DNA from: Tautonia sociabilis
GTDB taxonomy: Bacteria; Planctomycetota; Planctomycetia; Isosphaerales; Isosphaeraceae
Direction of reading: 5' to 3'
NCBI RefSeq assembly: GCF_003977685.1
Contig: NZ_RYZH01000010.1
Coordinates: 80,609 to 144,608 of the forward strand
DNA: 64,000 bases
The number at the start of each line of letters is the position of its first letter. Position 1 is the stretch's first letter. Of this stretch, positions 9,640-18,187 are shown one piece after another. Position numbers and translations under genes: made by a program. The notes beneath the pieces are model-generated. The model ran no database searches, was not told where the DNA came from, and worked only from the letters and a program-made list of their open reading frames with translations.

Positions 9640-9742
9640 GGGGCTGGGCTCCGAGGTGGGCCCGGCCAGCCCGACCGGGTCGTCCCCTCGGGCAAACCGG
9701 TCGGGCCGCCGGGCGACTGGCGGGGAGTGGGATTCGAAAGGA

Positions 9743-10306
9743 TTACTTCACACGCTCGACATACTTGCCATCTCGAGTGTCGATGCGAACCTTCTCGCCC
9801 GGCTCGATGAACGGCGGAACACTGATCTTGAGGCCGGTCTCGGTGGTGGCCTCCTTGTACTGGTTGGTGGCCGTGGCCCCCTTGATCGCCGGCGGCGTGT
9901 CGACAATCGTCTGCTCAACGGTATCGGGCAGCTCGACGGAGACGGGCTTCTCGTCGACGTACCGGACGCTCACCTTCGTGTTCGGCAACAGGTAGGGCAT
10001 CGAGCCGCCAATCATGTCGGGCGGGAAGGAGATCTGGTCGAAGGTCGTCGTATCCATGAAAACATGGTCGTCACCCGAGGAATACAGATACTCGAATTCC
10101 TTCGACTCGACGAAGGGCACCTCGATCTGATCGACGGAGCGGAACCGCTTGTCGATGATCGAGCCGGTCTGCATGTTCTTCAGCTTCGCCTGGACCATCG
10201 CCCGGAGGTTGCCGGGGGTGTGGTGGTAGAAGTCGTGGACGATGAAATTGGTGCCGTCCAGCGTGATGACCATTCCCTTGCGGATATCGGTCGCTTTGAT
10301 GTTCAT
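9743..10306 (-). CDS. efp: Translation elongation factor P
   Basis: The 187-residue product matches EF-P along its full length, with the KOW-like N-terminal domain, the OB domains and the C-terminal signature region (ATTETGLKISVPPFIEPGEKVRIDT). EF-P binds between the P and E sites of stalled ribosomes and speeds peptide bonds at proline runs. The loop that touches the peptidyl-tRNA reads HHTPGNLRAM. The tip residue, aligned by the fixed PG to Lys34 of the E. coli protein, is Asn33, neither the modifiable lysine nor the rhamnosylated arginine. No modification gene (epmA, epmB, earP) is nearby. A strong hairpin sits 39-72 bases upstream of the start. Confidence 0.96.
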   Translation of the reverse strand: MNIKATDIRKGMVITLDGTNFIVHDFYHHTPGNLRAMVQAKLKNMQTGSIIDKRFRSVDQIEVPFVESKEFEYLYSSGDDHVFMDTTTFDQISFPPDMIGGSMPYLLPNTKVSVRYVDEKPVSVELPDTVEQTIVDTPPAIKGATATNQYKEATTETGLKISVPPFIEPGEKVRIDTRDGKYVERVK

Positions 10307-10344
10307 GGGAAAAGGGAGCGGCAGGAGGGTGGCGGGCCCCTTGG

Positions 10345-10378
10345 GACGTCGGCCCGACGCCGGGCCCGGGCCGACGTC
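10345..10378 (-). promoter_or_regulatory. 12-bp perfect inverted repeat between the O-methyltransferase gene and efp
   Basis: Bases 10345-10356 and 10367-10378 are perfectly complementary (12 bp, mostly G/C) with a 10-base loop. On the minus strand this hairpin lies after the O-methyltransferase stop and 39 bases before the efp start. No run of T follows it, so it is not a classical intrinsic terminator. It could be a Rho-independent-like pause or terminator, or a structured efp leader. Function is inferred from position only. Confidence 0.4.
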
Positions 10379-10447
10379 GGCAAGATGTAAGAACGTACCC
10401 GATCGGGGGCTACGATGGCTAGGCCAGTTCCCCCCGGGGCGGTCGCC

Positions 10448-11506
10448 TCAGGAGGATCGGACGGCCGGCAGGACCCCGCAATGGACCAGCGTCGGCACCA
10501 CCTCGCCCGGCTCGAAGCCGGCGTCGGTCAGCATCTCCCGGTACTCGGCGGCGCTGTAGGCACGACCCTCGGTCAGGGAGAACAAGGAGGCCGAGTAGAG
10601 GGCGATCGGCAGGGGGCCGTCCATCTCGTCGTTCAGGAACACATCGTGGATCAGAAGCCGGCGGCCGGGGGAGAGGGCTTCGGCCAGGCGGGAGAGGAGC
10701 GTCCGGCATTCCGGCACGTCCCAGTCGTGGAGGATGTTCGAGAGCAGCACGACGTCGGAGCCGTGGGGGACCGGGTCGGTGAACATGTCGCCCGATCGGC
10801 ACTCCAGGCGGTCGGCGACGCCCAGTTCCTCGGCCAGTTCGAGGGCGACCTTGAGGACCTCGGGGCGGTCCCAGACGATCGCGGTCAGGTCCGGGTGCCG
10901 CTGGAGGTAGGCGATGCTATATAGCCCGGAGCCCCCACCGACGTCGAGCAGGGTCCGGCACTCGGGCAGCGGGTAGGTTTCGGCCAGGATCGGAGCGACG
11001 TTCCGGGCCCGGCCGGCGAGCGACAGGGTGAGCGACCGGGCGGACGACTCGCGCTCCATGGCCGAATCGAGCCCCTCCCGGTAGACGAAGGCCACCCCCT
11101 CCTCGGTCGCCGACCCGGACGGGTTCGGGTGGTTGGAACGGAGCCGATCGACCATCTCCCGCACGCCGGGGCTCCTCGCCGCCAGGCCGATATAGCCGCC
11201 CACATCGAACGGGCCGCCGGGGACGAGGTGCTCCCGGGCCAGCTCGGTGAGCGAGAGACGCCCCTGATCGTCGCGGCACAGCAGTCCCATCGCCCGAAGC
11301 GCGGTGAAAAGCACGACGGCCGGCCGCTCGGCCAGCTTCAGGGCGAGGCGGAGGTCGTCGGCGGCCATCGGCCCGCGAGAGAGGCGGCCGAAGACGTCGA
11401 AGTGGGCGACCGCGGCGGTGAGCAACTCGGTGGCGAAATTGCCCCGGAACAACTCGAAGATCGGGGTGGGGTCGGTCGAGGGCCGGTGAAGCTCGTGTCG
11501 GCTCAT
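10448..11506 (-). CDS. O-methyltransferase, acetylserotonin-methyltransferase-like family
   Basis: The 352-residue product has the two-part build of plant-type O-methyltransferases (Methyltransf_2). An N-terminal helical dimerisation domain is followed by a SAM domain with LLDVGGGSGLY (glycine motif 188-194), VWDRPEVLK and the catalytic-base motif LSNILHDWD with His260. These enzymes methylate hydroxyls on aromatic or polyketide-like small molecules, and in bacteria are common in secondary metabolism. Its ATG overlaps the stop of the upstream membrane-protein gene by four bases, so the two are coupled. The natural substrate is not evident. Confidence 0.87.
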   Translation of the reverse strand: MSRHELHRPSTDPTPIFELFRGNFATELLTAAVAHFDVFGRLSRGPMAADDLRLALKLAERPAVVLFTALRAMGLLCRDDQGRLSLTELAREHLVPGGPFDVGGYIGLAARSPGVREMVDRLRSNHPNPSGSATEEGVAFVYREGLDSAMERESSARSLTLSLAGRARNVAPILAETYPLPECRTLLDVGGGSGLYSIAYLQRHPDLTAIVWDRPEVLKVALELAEELGVADRLECRSGDMFTDPVPHGSDVVLLSNILHDWDVPECRTLLSRLAEALSPGRRLLIHDVFLNDEMDGPLPIALYSASLFSLTEGRAYSAAEYREMLTDAGFEPGEVVPTLVHCGVLPAVRSS

Positions 11507-12036
11507 CGGTCAGGCACTCCGCCGCCGGCCAGCGGCCGGGCTTCGACGATCATCGGGAAGCGGGTGGGCTCGGGCCCAGGGCGAGCCGCCATCAGACGGA
11601 CGGCCGCCCCCAGCAGGGCGAGATTGGCCGCCCACTGCGCCGTGCTCACGATCAGGTACGCCCGGTGCCAGGGATAAAAGCCGCGGAGGCCGACCTCCTC
11701 CAGGTGGCGATCCATCACCTCGTGCATGGCAACCAGCGCGAGCAGGAGGGCCGAGCTGGTGAGCAGAAGGAGCAGCCGGGCCAACCGCCAGGGGCGATGC
11801 CCCAGAGGACGCGACGAGCCGGCCCAGAACCACCAGATCCCTAGCGTCGCCAGGCCGACCAGGTTCAACACGTCGGTCGCTCGGCGGGTGACGGCCGAGC
11901 CGGTGAGGCTGTCGAATTCGTCGTGGAGGATCGGCACGACGGCCCCGGCGTAGAAGGTGAAGCCCCCGAACCAGACGGCCATCGCGGCCAGGCAGATCGT
12001 CCGGAGCAGGAGCGACCCGGGCGTCATCGGTCGCAT
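11503..12036 (-). CDS. Four-helix membrane protein, function unknown
   Basis: The 177-residue product has four predicted membrane helices: about residues 8-31 ([20 protein letters not shown]), 57-72, 84-105 and 127-148. The layout, with a 'W.GG..F' in the first helix and 'HRAYL' before the last, resembles small DUF4149-like integral membrane proteins. No catalytic motif is visible. It is the first gene of a two-gene unit, and its stop codon overlaps the start of the O-methyltransferase. The coupling suggests they work on the same, perhaps membrane-associated, compound, but that is inference. Confidence 0.75.
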   Translation of the reverse strand: MRPMTPGSLLLRTICLAAMAVWFGGFTFYAGAVVPILHDEFDSLTGSAVTRRATDVLNLVGLATLGIWWFWAGSSRPLGHRPWRLARLLLLLTSSALLLALVAMHEVMDRHLEEVGLRGFYPWHRAYLIVSTAQWAANLALLGAAVRLMAARPGPEPTRFPMIVEARPLAGGGVPDR

Positions 12037-12120
12037 CCTCCGAGGCGTTCAGCGCATGGATCAAGGGGAGGCCTCCGAGAATACCAGGCCTGCTCCTCCA
12101 GGAGAAGCGTTCCCCCTCCC

Positions 12121-12150
12121 TTGGACGCCCGGGGAGCTGGCCCGTACAAT
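12121..12150 (+). promoter_or_regulatory. Sigma70-like promoter for cysE
   Basis: TTGGAC at 12121-12126 and TACAAT at 12145-12150 are separated by 18 bases. They match the -35 and -10 consensus at four and five of six positions. The -10 box ends 52 bases before the cysE ATG. AT-containing hexamers like this are rare in such GC-rich DNA, which supports the call. Confidence 0.55.
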
Positions 12151-12202
12151 CTGCGGACGGGCCCCTTCCCGATCCGCCCCGGACTCACAAGACGAGCGAC
12201 CG

Positions 12203-13156
12203 ATGGCTAGCGACCCCCGCCTGAAGGACCGCCTCCCCGCCCTCACGGAGCGGATCGTCGGCACCTATGAGCGGTCCGGCGGCATCAACCACCTGGGTCA
12301 TCCCTGTTTGCCGAGCTACCGGGAGGTCACCGAGATCCTCGTCGACCTGCGGGAGATCCTCTATCCGGGCTTCGGCCGCCGGCAGAACCTCTCGATGCGA
12401 AACGTCTCGTATCACGTCGGCGACCTGATCGACGGCCTCTACGACCGCCTTGCCGACCAGATCAGCCGCGCCCTTCGCCGGCTCGACTGCGACGGGGAGC
12501 AACCCAGTTCGGACCAGCAGGCGAAGGCCGAGCAGATCACGCTCGAATTCCTGGAAGCCGTGCCCGAGCTGCGCGACGTGCTGGCCGACGACGTGGCCGC
12601 GGCCTTCGACGGCGATCCGGCGGCGAAGGCGTTCGACGAAATCATCTTCTGCTACCCGGGCGTGGCGGCGGTGACGGTCTATCGAGTCGCCCATACCTTG
12701 CACCGCCTCGGCGTGCCGCTGATCCCCCGGATGATGACCGAGTACGCTCACTCGAAGACCGGCATCGACATCCACCCCGGCGCCCGGATCGGCCGCCGGC
12801 TGTTCATCGACCACGGCACCGGCGTCGTGGTCGGCGAGACGACGGAAATCGGCCAGAACGTGAAGCTGTATCAGGGCGTCACGCTCGGCGCCCTCAGCTT
12901 CCCAAAGGACGAAAACGGGGAGATCGTCCGAGACCGGAAGCGGCACCCGACGCTAGAAGACCACGTGGTGATCTACGCCAACGCGACGATCCTGGGGGGC
13001 GAGACCGTGATCGGCCACCACGCGGTCATCGGCTCGTCGGTCTGGATCACCCGGAGCGTCGAGCCGTACACGACCGTCACCATCGAGAGCCCCCGGCTCC
13101 GCTATCGGGCGCCGGCCAGGGACCCCGAGGAACAGGACGCGACGGCGGGCTCCTGA
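12203..13156 (+). CDS. cysE: Serine O-acetyltransferase
   Basis: The ATG at 12203 gives a 317-residue protein; the open frame further upstream has no coding character. Serine acetyltransferase transfers acetyl from acetyl-CoA to L-serine to make O-acetylserine, the carbon skeleton for cysteine. An N-terminal helical domain of about 190 residues precedes the left-handed beta-helix built from hexapeptide repeats: [32 protein letters not shown] and [10 protein letters not shown]. The catalytic His is in DHGTG. The '[20 protein letters not shown]' segment just before the helix is typical of the long (EpsC-like) bacterial form. The promoter 52 bases upstream suggests it is transcribed alone. It converges on pyk. 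Confidence 0.92.
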   Translation: MASDPRLKDRLPALTERIVGTYERSGGINHLGHPCLPSYREVTEILVDLREILYPGFGRRQNLSMRNVSYHVGDLIDGLYDRLADQISRALRRLDCDGEQPSSDQQAKAEQITLEFLEAVPELRDVLADDVAAAFDGDPAAKAFDEIIFCYPGVAAVTVYRVAHTLHRLGVPLIPRMMTEYAHSKTGIDIHPGARIGRRLFIDHGTGVVVGETTEIGQNVKLYQGVTLGALSFPKDENGEIVRDRKRHPTLEDHVVIYANATILGGETVIGHHAVIGSSVWITRSVEPYTTVTIESPRLRYRAPARDPEEQDATAGS

Positions 13157-13172
13157 GGCCCTGGCCGGGCAA

Positions 13173-14639
13173 TCATCCGTCGGACCGCTCGATCTCCCGG
13201 ACAACCATCGTGTTGTGCGTCGGATGATCGGGGAAGAATCCCCGGAGGATCACGACGCGATCCCCCCCGTTGACCAGCCCGTGCCGCGCTCCCCAGCAGA
13301 GGGCGTGATCGACCGCGCCGTCGATCTCTCCCGCCGGCAGCGGGGAGGTCCGAGGAACGACCCCCCAGAGCAGGGCGAGCTGGCGAGCCACCTCGGGGGT
13401 CTGCGCCAGGGCGATCGTCGGCGTCCGGTTGCGCTGCATCGAGACGGCCAGGGCGGATCGGCCGGATCGGGTCGCCACGACGAGCAAAGCGGCGTTGAGC
13501 CGATGGCAGGCCAGGCTGGCGGACTCGACGACCGCCTCGGTGATCGGAGAGATCCAGCCGACCCGGCCAGCGGAGCCCTGCCCGTTGGGAGGCGGGGCCG
13601 CAGGAGCCGTCCGTTCGGCTTCGGCCAGGATCCGGCTCATCGTCCGGACGGCCTCGACGGGAAACTCGCCGATCGCCGTCTCGCCGGACAGCATGACGGC
13701 GTCGGCGCCGTCAACGGCCGCGTTGTAGACGTCGCTCGCCTCGGCCCGAGTCGGGCGGCTGGACCGTTCCATGCTGGTGAGCATCTGCGTGGCGATGATC
13801 ACCGGCACCCGGGCCTTGTGGGCCTCCCGGAGGATCGTTCGCTGGATCGAGGGGACCCGGGCCACGTCGACCTCGACGCCAAGATCCCCCCGGGCGACCA
13901 TCACCACGTCCGTCAGGGCGAGGATCGCCGCCAGGTCGTCCACCGCCTGCGGCTTCTCGATCTTGGCGACGACCTTGGCGCGAATCCCCCGGGCGTCCAG
14001 CTCCTGCCGGAGCCGGGTCAGGTCGGCTCCCGACCGGACGAAGGAGAGGGCGATGAAGTCGACCGCGTTGCGAGCGGCCCAGTCGAGGTCGGCGAGGTCC
14101 TTCTCGGTGAGCGACGGGAGGCTCAGGCCCGTCCCCGGGACGTTGATCCCCTGCCGGGACCGGATCGGGCCGGGCAGGACCACCCGGAGCGTCACCCTCC
14201 CCGGGGAGTGGTCGACAACCTCCATCCCCACGGTGCCGTCGGCGAACAGGACCGGGTCGCCGATCGTAAGGTCATCGGCGAGATCGGGATAGGTGCTCGT
14301 CAGCTCGTTCTCAGCCCCGCTGGGCTCCCGGACCAGGGTGAAGGTCGCGTCGATCGGGCACTCGAGCACGCCGCCGGGAAGCTCTCCAAGCCGGATCTTC
14401 GGCCCCCCCAGATCCATCAGGACGCCCACCTCGCGATCCCGCTCCTGGGCGACTCGTCGGATATCCTGGAGGGTCGCCGAATGCTCCTCGTGCGTACCAT
14501 GGGAGAAGTTCAGGCGAAACACGTCGACCCCGGCCCCGAGCAGTCGGTCGAGCACCCGGGGGTCGCTCGAGGAGGGCCCCACGGTCGCCACAATCTTGGT
14601 CCTCACGCCGGCCAGAGGTTCATCGGGATCGATCCGCAC
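13173..14639 (-). CDS. pyk: Pyruvate kinase
   Basis: Starting at the GTG whose first base is 14639, the product has 488 residues, the normal size. The open frame continues to 14807, but the extra 56 residues have no family resemblance. The enzyme converts phosphoenolpyruvate and ADP to pyruvate and ATP, the last step of glycolysis. Landmarks are RTKIVATVGPSS, FRLNFSHG (Arg42, Asn44, Ser46, His47), GPKIRLGEL, AKIEKP with the catalytic lysine, ARGDLGVEV metal ligands, and ATQMLTSM with TRAEASDVYNAAVDGADAVM. The B domain and the allosteric C-terminal domain are complete. It converges on cysE with only 16 bases between the stops. Confidence 0.95.
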   Translation of the reverse strand: MRIDPDEPLAGVRTKIVATVGPSSSDPRVLDRLLGAGVDVFRLNFSHGTHEEHSATLQDIRRVAQERDREVGVLMDLGGPKIRLGELPGGVLECPIDATFTLVREPSGAENELTSTYPDLADDLTIGDPVLFADGTVGMEVVDHSPGRVTLRVVLPGPIRSRQGINVPGTGLSLPSLTEKDLADLDWAARNAVDFIALSFVRSGADLTRLRQELDARGIRAKVVAKIEKPQAVDDLAAILALTDVVMVARGDLGVEVDVARVPSIQRTILREAHKARVPVIIATQMLTSMERSSRPTRAEASDVYNAAVDGADAVMLSGETAIGEFPVEAVRTMSRILAEAERTAPAAPPPNGQGSAGRVGWISPITEAVVESASLACHRLNAALLVVATRSGRSALAVSMQRNRTPTIALAQTPEVARQLALLWGVVPRTSPLPAGEIDGAVDHALCWGARHGLVNGGDRVVILRGFFPDHPTHNTMVVREIERSDG

Positions 14640-15024
14640 GGGAAGACCTCTCGCAACAGGGATCGGGTTCGGAATGGCCGAGGCCGGGGGGCGAATGCCT
14701 TGCGGCAGGAGCTCGGGACGCCCAAACCGTGTCGGGCGATCGCCAGCGACGGCGAGGCGAAGTGTAAGGCGAACAACCCGCGCACGTCGAAAGTATAACG
14801 AGACCACCCTTCAGGCCCATCCATCCCCCGGCGAACCAGCCCATCAGCTCGGATTGACGACCCGGCGGGCTCTCGGGAGACTGGCGATCCCCCCGGTCAG
14901 CCGGGGCGAGGGCTCGGGCAGCGACGGGCTTGGCATGCGATTCGCAACTTGTTCCCCGAAAAGGGCATAGAACGACGGGCCCCCGTTGCCCGGGCGGTCC
15001 CTTGAGGATCGAGGCCAGTTGACC
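14640..15024. other. Divergent intergenic region between pyk and the 15025 gene
   Basis: This 385-base stretch separates two divergent genes. On the minus strand a TATACT box (the complement of 14792-14797) is a possible -10 element for pyk, about 150 bases from its start; no convincing -35 accompanies it. Nothing else such as an RNA gene, repeat or small coding frame could be supported. Confidence 0.4.
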
Positions 15025-16998
15025 ATGAAGCGAATCATCGCGATTGCGGCCCTGCTCGGTTCGCTCGGCGTGCTGCTGAAGCTTGGCACGAAGCGCGCCG
15101 ACGTCTCGGCCCGCAACGGCGGCCCCGATCGCCCGGCCGTCCCCACCGAGCCGGCCGGCGACGAGCGATCGCGGATCGAGGAGCGGATCCGGGCGACTTA
15201 CCCCGAACACCTCGAGCTGGTCGATCGGGTCCTCGACCGATTTGGCCGCAACGCGATCCTCGTCGAGCGGACGGACGGCCTGCGGGGGCTGCAACTCCTG
15301 GACCGGCTCGACCTGGAGGCGCTCTACCTCTACGAGCACGCCTCGGAGGACTTCCGGCGACTGGCCTCCCTCGTGGACGACGACGCCGCGGCCGAGATCC
15401 TCTTGAACTGGCGGGAGTACTTCGGCCTGAAACGATCGGACGCGACCGACCGCAAGGTTCTGATCACCGCCATCTCCCGGCTCAACACCCGCCAGCGGCG
15501 GGCCTCGGCCGCCTACCCGTCCGCCTTGCCTTTGATCCTGAGCGACCCCTCGGGCGTCACCGCGCTGATCGACCGCTGGGAGGGAGACCAGGACCGGCTC
15601 GGCCAGGCGCTGGCCGTCCTGATGTGCATCGACCTGGCCGAGGGGAGCACCGACCTCTCCTCGGCCGTCCGGACGATCGACCTGTATGGCGATCTCGCGC
15701 TGGACGCCTTCCGGCTGCAAGGCCTGGAGGGATTCGCCACCGTCCACCGCTTCGGGACGGTGCTCCTGGCCCTCCGGGACGCGATCCCGCTGGACCAGGC
15801 GCTGATCGTGCTCCGGGTGAATGAGGACTACGTCGCCGAGCGGCTCCGGAGCCGTTCCCCCGAGGCGATCGCCGGGGAGTTGCGGCACGTCGCCGCGGTG
15901 AACCTTGTGCCCGAGGTCGGCGGCAGTCCCTCCGGCCTTCGGCTGATCGCCGACCACGGCCAGGCCGCCGAGCGGGCCTTGCGCCGGGTCGGCCCGGACG
16001 CCGCCACCGTCTCCTACGACCATTACCACAACATCAGTGACCGCCAGGAGGCCGTCGAGGCGATCGCCGAGTACGGCCCGGCCGCGCTGGCGATGCTGAC
16101 GAAATACGCCAACCACGAGGGATTCCGCGACATCCTCCGGCGCCACGGCCCGGGGGTGATTCCCCCGGTCGCTCGCGCCGACGCCTCCCCCGAAGACCTG
16201 GCGAGGCTCCAGGAGAAGGACGATCGTTCGACGCTGGAGTGGATCTCCTACGCCATGACCTCCTTCTCGGGGGAAAGCGGCCAGGCGATGATCGCCCGGA
16301 TCCGGGAGGACGGCCTCGCTCGGGTCGAGGAGCTGGCATCGGCCGACACGGCCTATTACGAGTTTCTTCCGCTGTACGACCTGCTGCACCTGGGGAACGT
16401 CGCCCGACAGGGGTACTCCCCGACCCGGGGGGAGTACGCCTGGGCGGCGGTCGACGCCGCGTTTGTCATCGCCGACGCCTTGAGCCTGATGTCCCTGCAG
16501 CCTCACGGAGCGGTCGCCTTCGAGGTGGCTCGATCGGAGCTGAAGGCGGCCGCCCGAGGGGCGATCAAGCGGACGGGCCGGGAAGCGGCCGAGGAAACCG
16601 CCGAGGTCGCCGGTCGGCTCGCCGCCCGGGAGGCCGCCGGCGAGGCCTCCGACGCGGCGGCCCGAGCCGCCCGCTGGTGGATCGTCCGGGCCTCGGGAGG
16701 CCTGTACGAGACGCTCCGCCACACTCCCGAGGCGCTCTCCCGCCTCAGCCTCCGCGAGGCGACCGAACTGGCCCGCCCCTACGGCAGGCAGGCGGGCCTC
16801 CGCCTGACGCGCTGGGAGCCGCTCCGATTCCTGAAGGACGGGGCCCTGGTCGTGCGTCGAATCCCCCCCGATCGAGGGCTGAAGTACCTGGTCTTCGAGG
16901 CGGCCCAGGCCGCGGTCGGCCTGGGGGCGATCCACAAGATGGAGGAGCACCTTGCGTCCCGGAGGCCGCTGCCGACCGCATCGGCCTCGGGGAGATGA
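15025..16998 (+). CDS. Large membrane-anchored or exported helical-repeat protein, unknown function
   Basis: The ATG at 15025 gives 657 residues and begins MKRIIAIAALLGSLGVLLKLG, a signal peptide or N-terminal anchor. The upstream in-frame GTG-type extension would bury it. The body is almost all helical. It contains recurring 'G..A...L...' units such as DHGQAAERALRRVG and EYGPAALAMLTKY, like alpha-solenoid repeats. A hydrophobic stretch at AWAAVDAAFVIADALSLM (residues about 473-490) and an Ala/Glu-rich amphipathic segment (520-560) follow. No enzyme motif is recognisable. It is the first of four same-strand genes ending with a GTPase and its neighbour, and the next gene shares the same style of repeat. 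Confidence 0.72.
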   Translation: MKRIIAIAALLGSLGVLLKLGTKRADVSARNGGPDRPAVPTEPAGDERSRIEERIRATYPEHLELVDRVLDRFGRNAILVERTDGLRGLQLLDRLDLEALYLYEHASEDFRRLASLVDDDAAAEILLNWREYFGLKRSDATDRKVLITAISRLNTRQRRASAAYPSALPLILSDPSGVTALIDRWEGDQDRLGQALAVLMCIDLAEGSTDLSSAVRTIDLYGDLALDAFRLQGLEGFATVHRFGTVLLALRDAIPLDQALIVLRVNEDYVAERLRSRSPEAIAGELRHVAAVNLVPEVGGSPSGLRLIADHGQAAERALRRVGPDAATVSYDHYHNISDRQEAVEAIAEYGPAALAMLTKYANHEGFRDILRRHGPGVIPPVARADASPEDLARLQEKDDRSTLEWISYAMTSFSGESGQAMIARIREDGLARVEELASADTAYYEFLPLYDLLHLGNVARQGYSPTRGEYAWAAVDAAFVIADALSLMSLQPHGAVAFEVARSELKAAARGAIKRTGREAAEETAEVAGRLAAREAAGEASDAAARAARWWIVRASGGLYETLRHTPEALSRLSLREATELARPYGRQAGLRLTRWEPLRFLKDGALVVRRIPPDRGLKYLVFEAAQAAVGLGAIHKMEEHLASRRPLPTASASGR

Positions 16999-17103
16999 CC
17001 CTGTTGGCACCGGACGTTCCGTTGAGACTCCCCCACATCGACCCGGGCCCAGCCGAGGGGCTGCCCCGGGGCATGCCAAGGCGAACTGCGAGGGCTTGAT
17101 CGG

Positions 17104-18039
17104 ATGATTCGGAACCGCACCATCGCTCGGGCCGCGCTGCTGGCCGTGGCGATCCTGGCCCTGCCCCAGGCCGCCTCGGCGAACAAAGTCGGCTGGCTGG
17201 AAGACGTGGTCCATCGCGTCGTCAAGGCGTCCGACCCCGAACTGGCCCGTTCGGGCCGAGTCTCCGGCCGGCTCTTCGAGGAGTCGGCCGAGCAGGGGCT
17301 GTCGTCGCTCGCAAGACGGTCGGACGCGATCGCGCTGGCCGGCAAGCCGGCCGACGAGGTGGCCGACGCGGCGCTCGACCTGCGCTTCAACCGCATGGTC
17401 GGGCAGGCCGATCCCGAGCTGTCCCGGACCTTCCGGGCCCTCGCCCCGGCCGAGAAGCGGCTGGTCCTCCGCATGGGGGAGGCGGCCGAGCGGATCTCCC
17501 GGCGCTTCCCGGATCGGGCCCCGGAGATGATCCGGAAGCTCGGTGTCGAGGGGATGACCGCCGTTCGCGTCTACGGCGACGACGTGGCCGAGGTGATCGT
17601 CCGAGAGGGGCCCGAGGCGGTCAACGTGCTGCGCAAGTCGGGCCGGTCGGGCTGGGAGTTCTACGTGGGCACGGTGCTGCGGCACAAGCGGAAGCTCGCC
17701 GCGGCCGGCGTGCTCGGCCTGTTCCTGGCCGACCCGGATCGGTTCGTCGACTCGGCGGGGCGGATCACCGAGTATGCCGTCGCCAAGTTCGCCGAGGCCG
17801 GGATCGACCTGGCCGGGGCCGTCGGCTCCGGAGCGGCCCGGGGACTGGAGCGATCGCTGGCCGATCGCCTGGGAGTCCTCGGTCTGGGAGGCGCCGTGCT
17901 GAAGTGGACGGCCCTGATCGCCGCCGGGATCGTGGCGGCGGCGGCCTTCCTCGTGATCCTCGGCCTGCCGGTCCGTTGGCTCACGCTCCCGTTCCGGATG
18001 GTCGGCCGAGGCCTGAGGGCGACGGTCCGGTCCTCCTGA
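17104..18039 (+). CDS. Exported helical protein with C-terminal membrane helix, unknown function
   Basis: The product has 311 residues. It has a clear signal peptide (hydrophobic AALLAVAILALPQAASA, cleavage near residue 26), a helical region rich in charged repeats (GDDVAEVIVREGPEAVNVL, LGVEGMTAVRVY), and a C-terminal membrane segment (WTALIAAGIVAAAAFLVILGL, residues about 269-289) with a short basic tail. This predicts a protein mostly outside the cytoplasmic membrane, anchored at its C-terminus with the tail inside. The 'eGpeav.vl' units echo those of the 15025 protein. It lies 105 bases after that gene and 148 before the GTPase gene. No family was recognised. Confidence 0.7.
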   Translation: MIRNRTIARAALLAVAILALPQAASANKVGWLEDVVHRVVKASDPELARSGRVSGRLFEESAEQGLSSLARRSDAIALAGKPADEVADAALDLRFNRMVGQADPELSRTFRALAPAEKRLVLRMGEAAERISRRFPDRAPEMIRKLGVEGMTAVRVYGDDVAEVIVREGPEAVNVLRKSGRSGWEFYVGTVLRHKRKLAAAGVLGLFLADPDRFVDSAGRITEYAVAKFAEAGIDLAGAVGSGAARGLERSLADRLGVLGLGGAVLKWTALIAAGIVAAAAFLVILGLPVRWLTLPFRMVGRGLRATVRSS

Positions 18040-18187
18040 TCCCGGCATCGGGCGGGCCCCCTCGCTTCGATCCAAGCGGGGCGTCCCGAGGAGGTTCGGC
18101 CGATCATCGGCCTCGAGGCCCGGGGCGCCCGCCCGACAATCCTCCCGAATTGCACTCTCACCCGGGTTCGCCCCTCGGAATCGAGCC

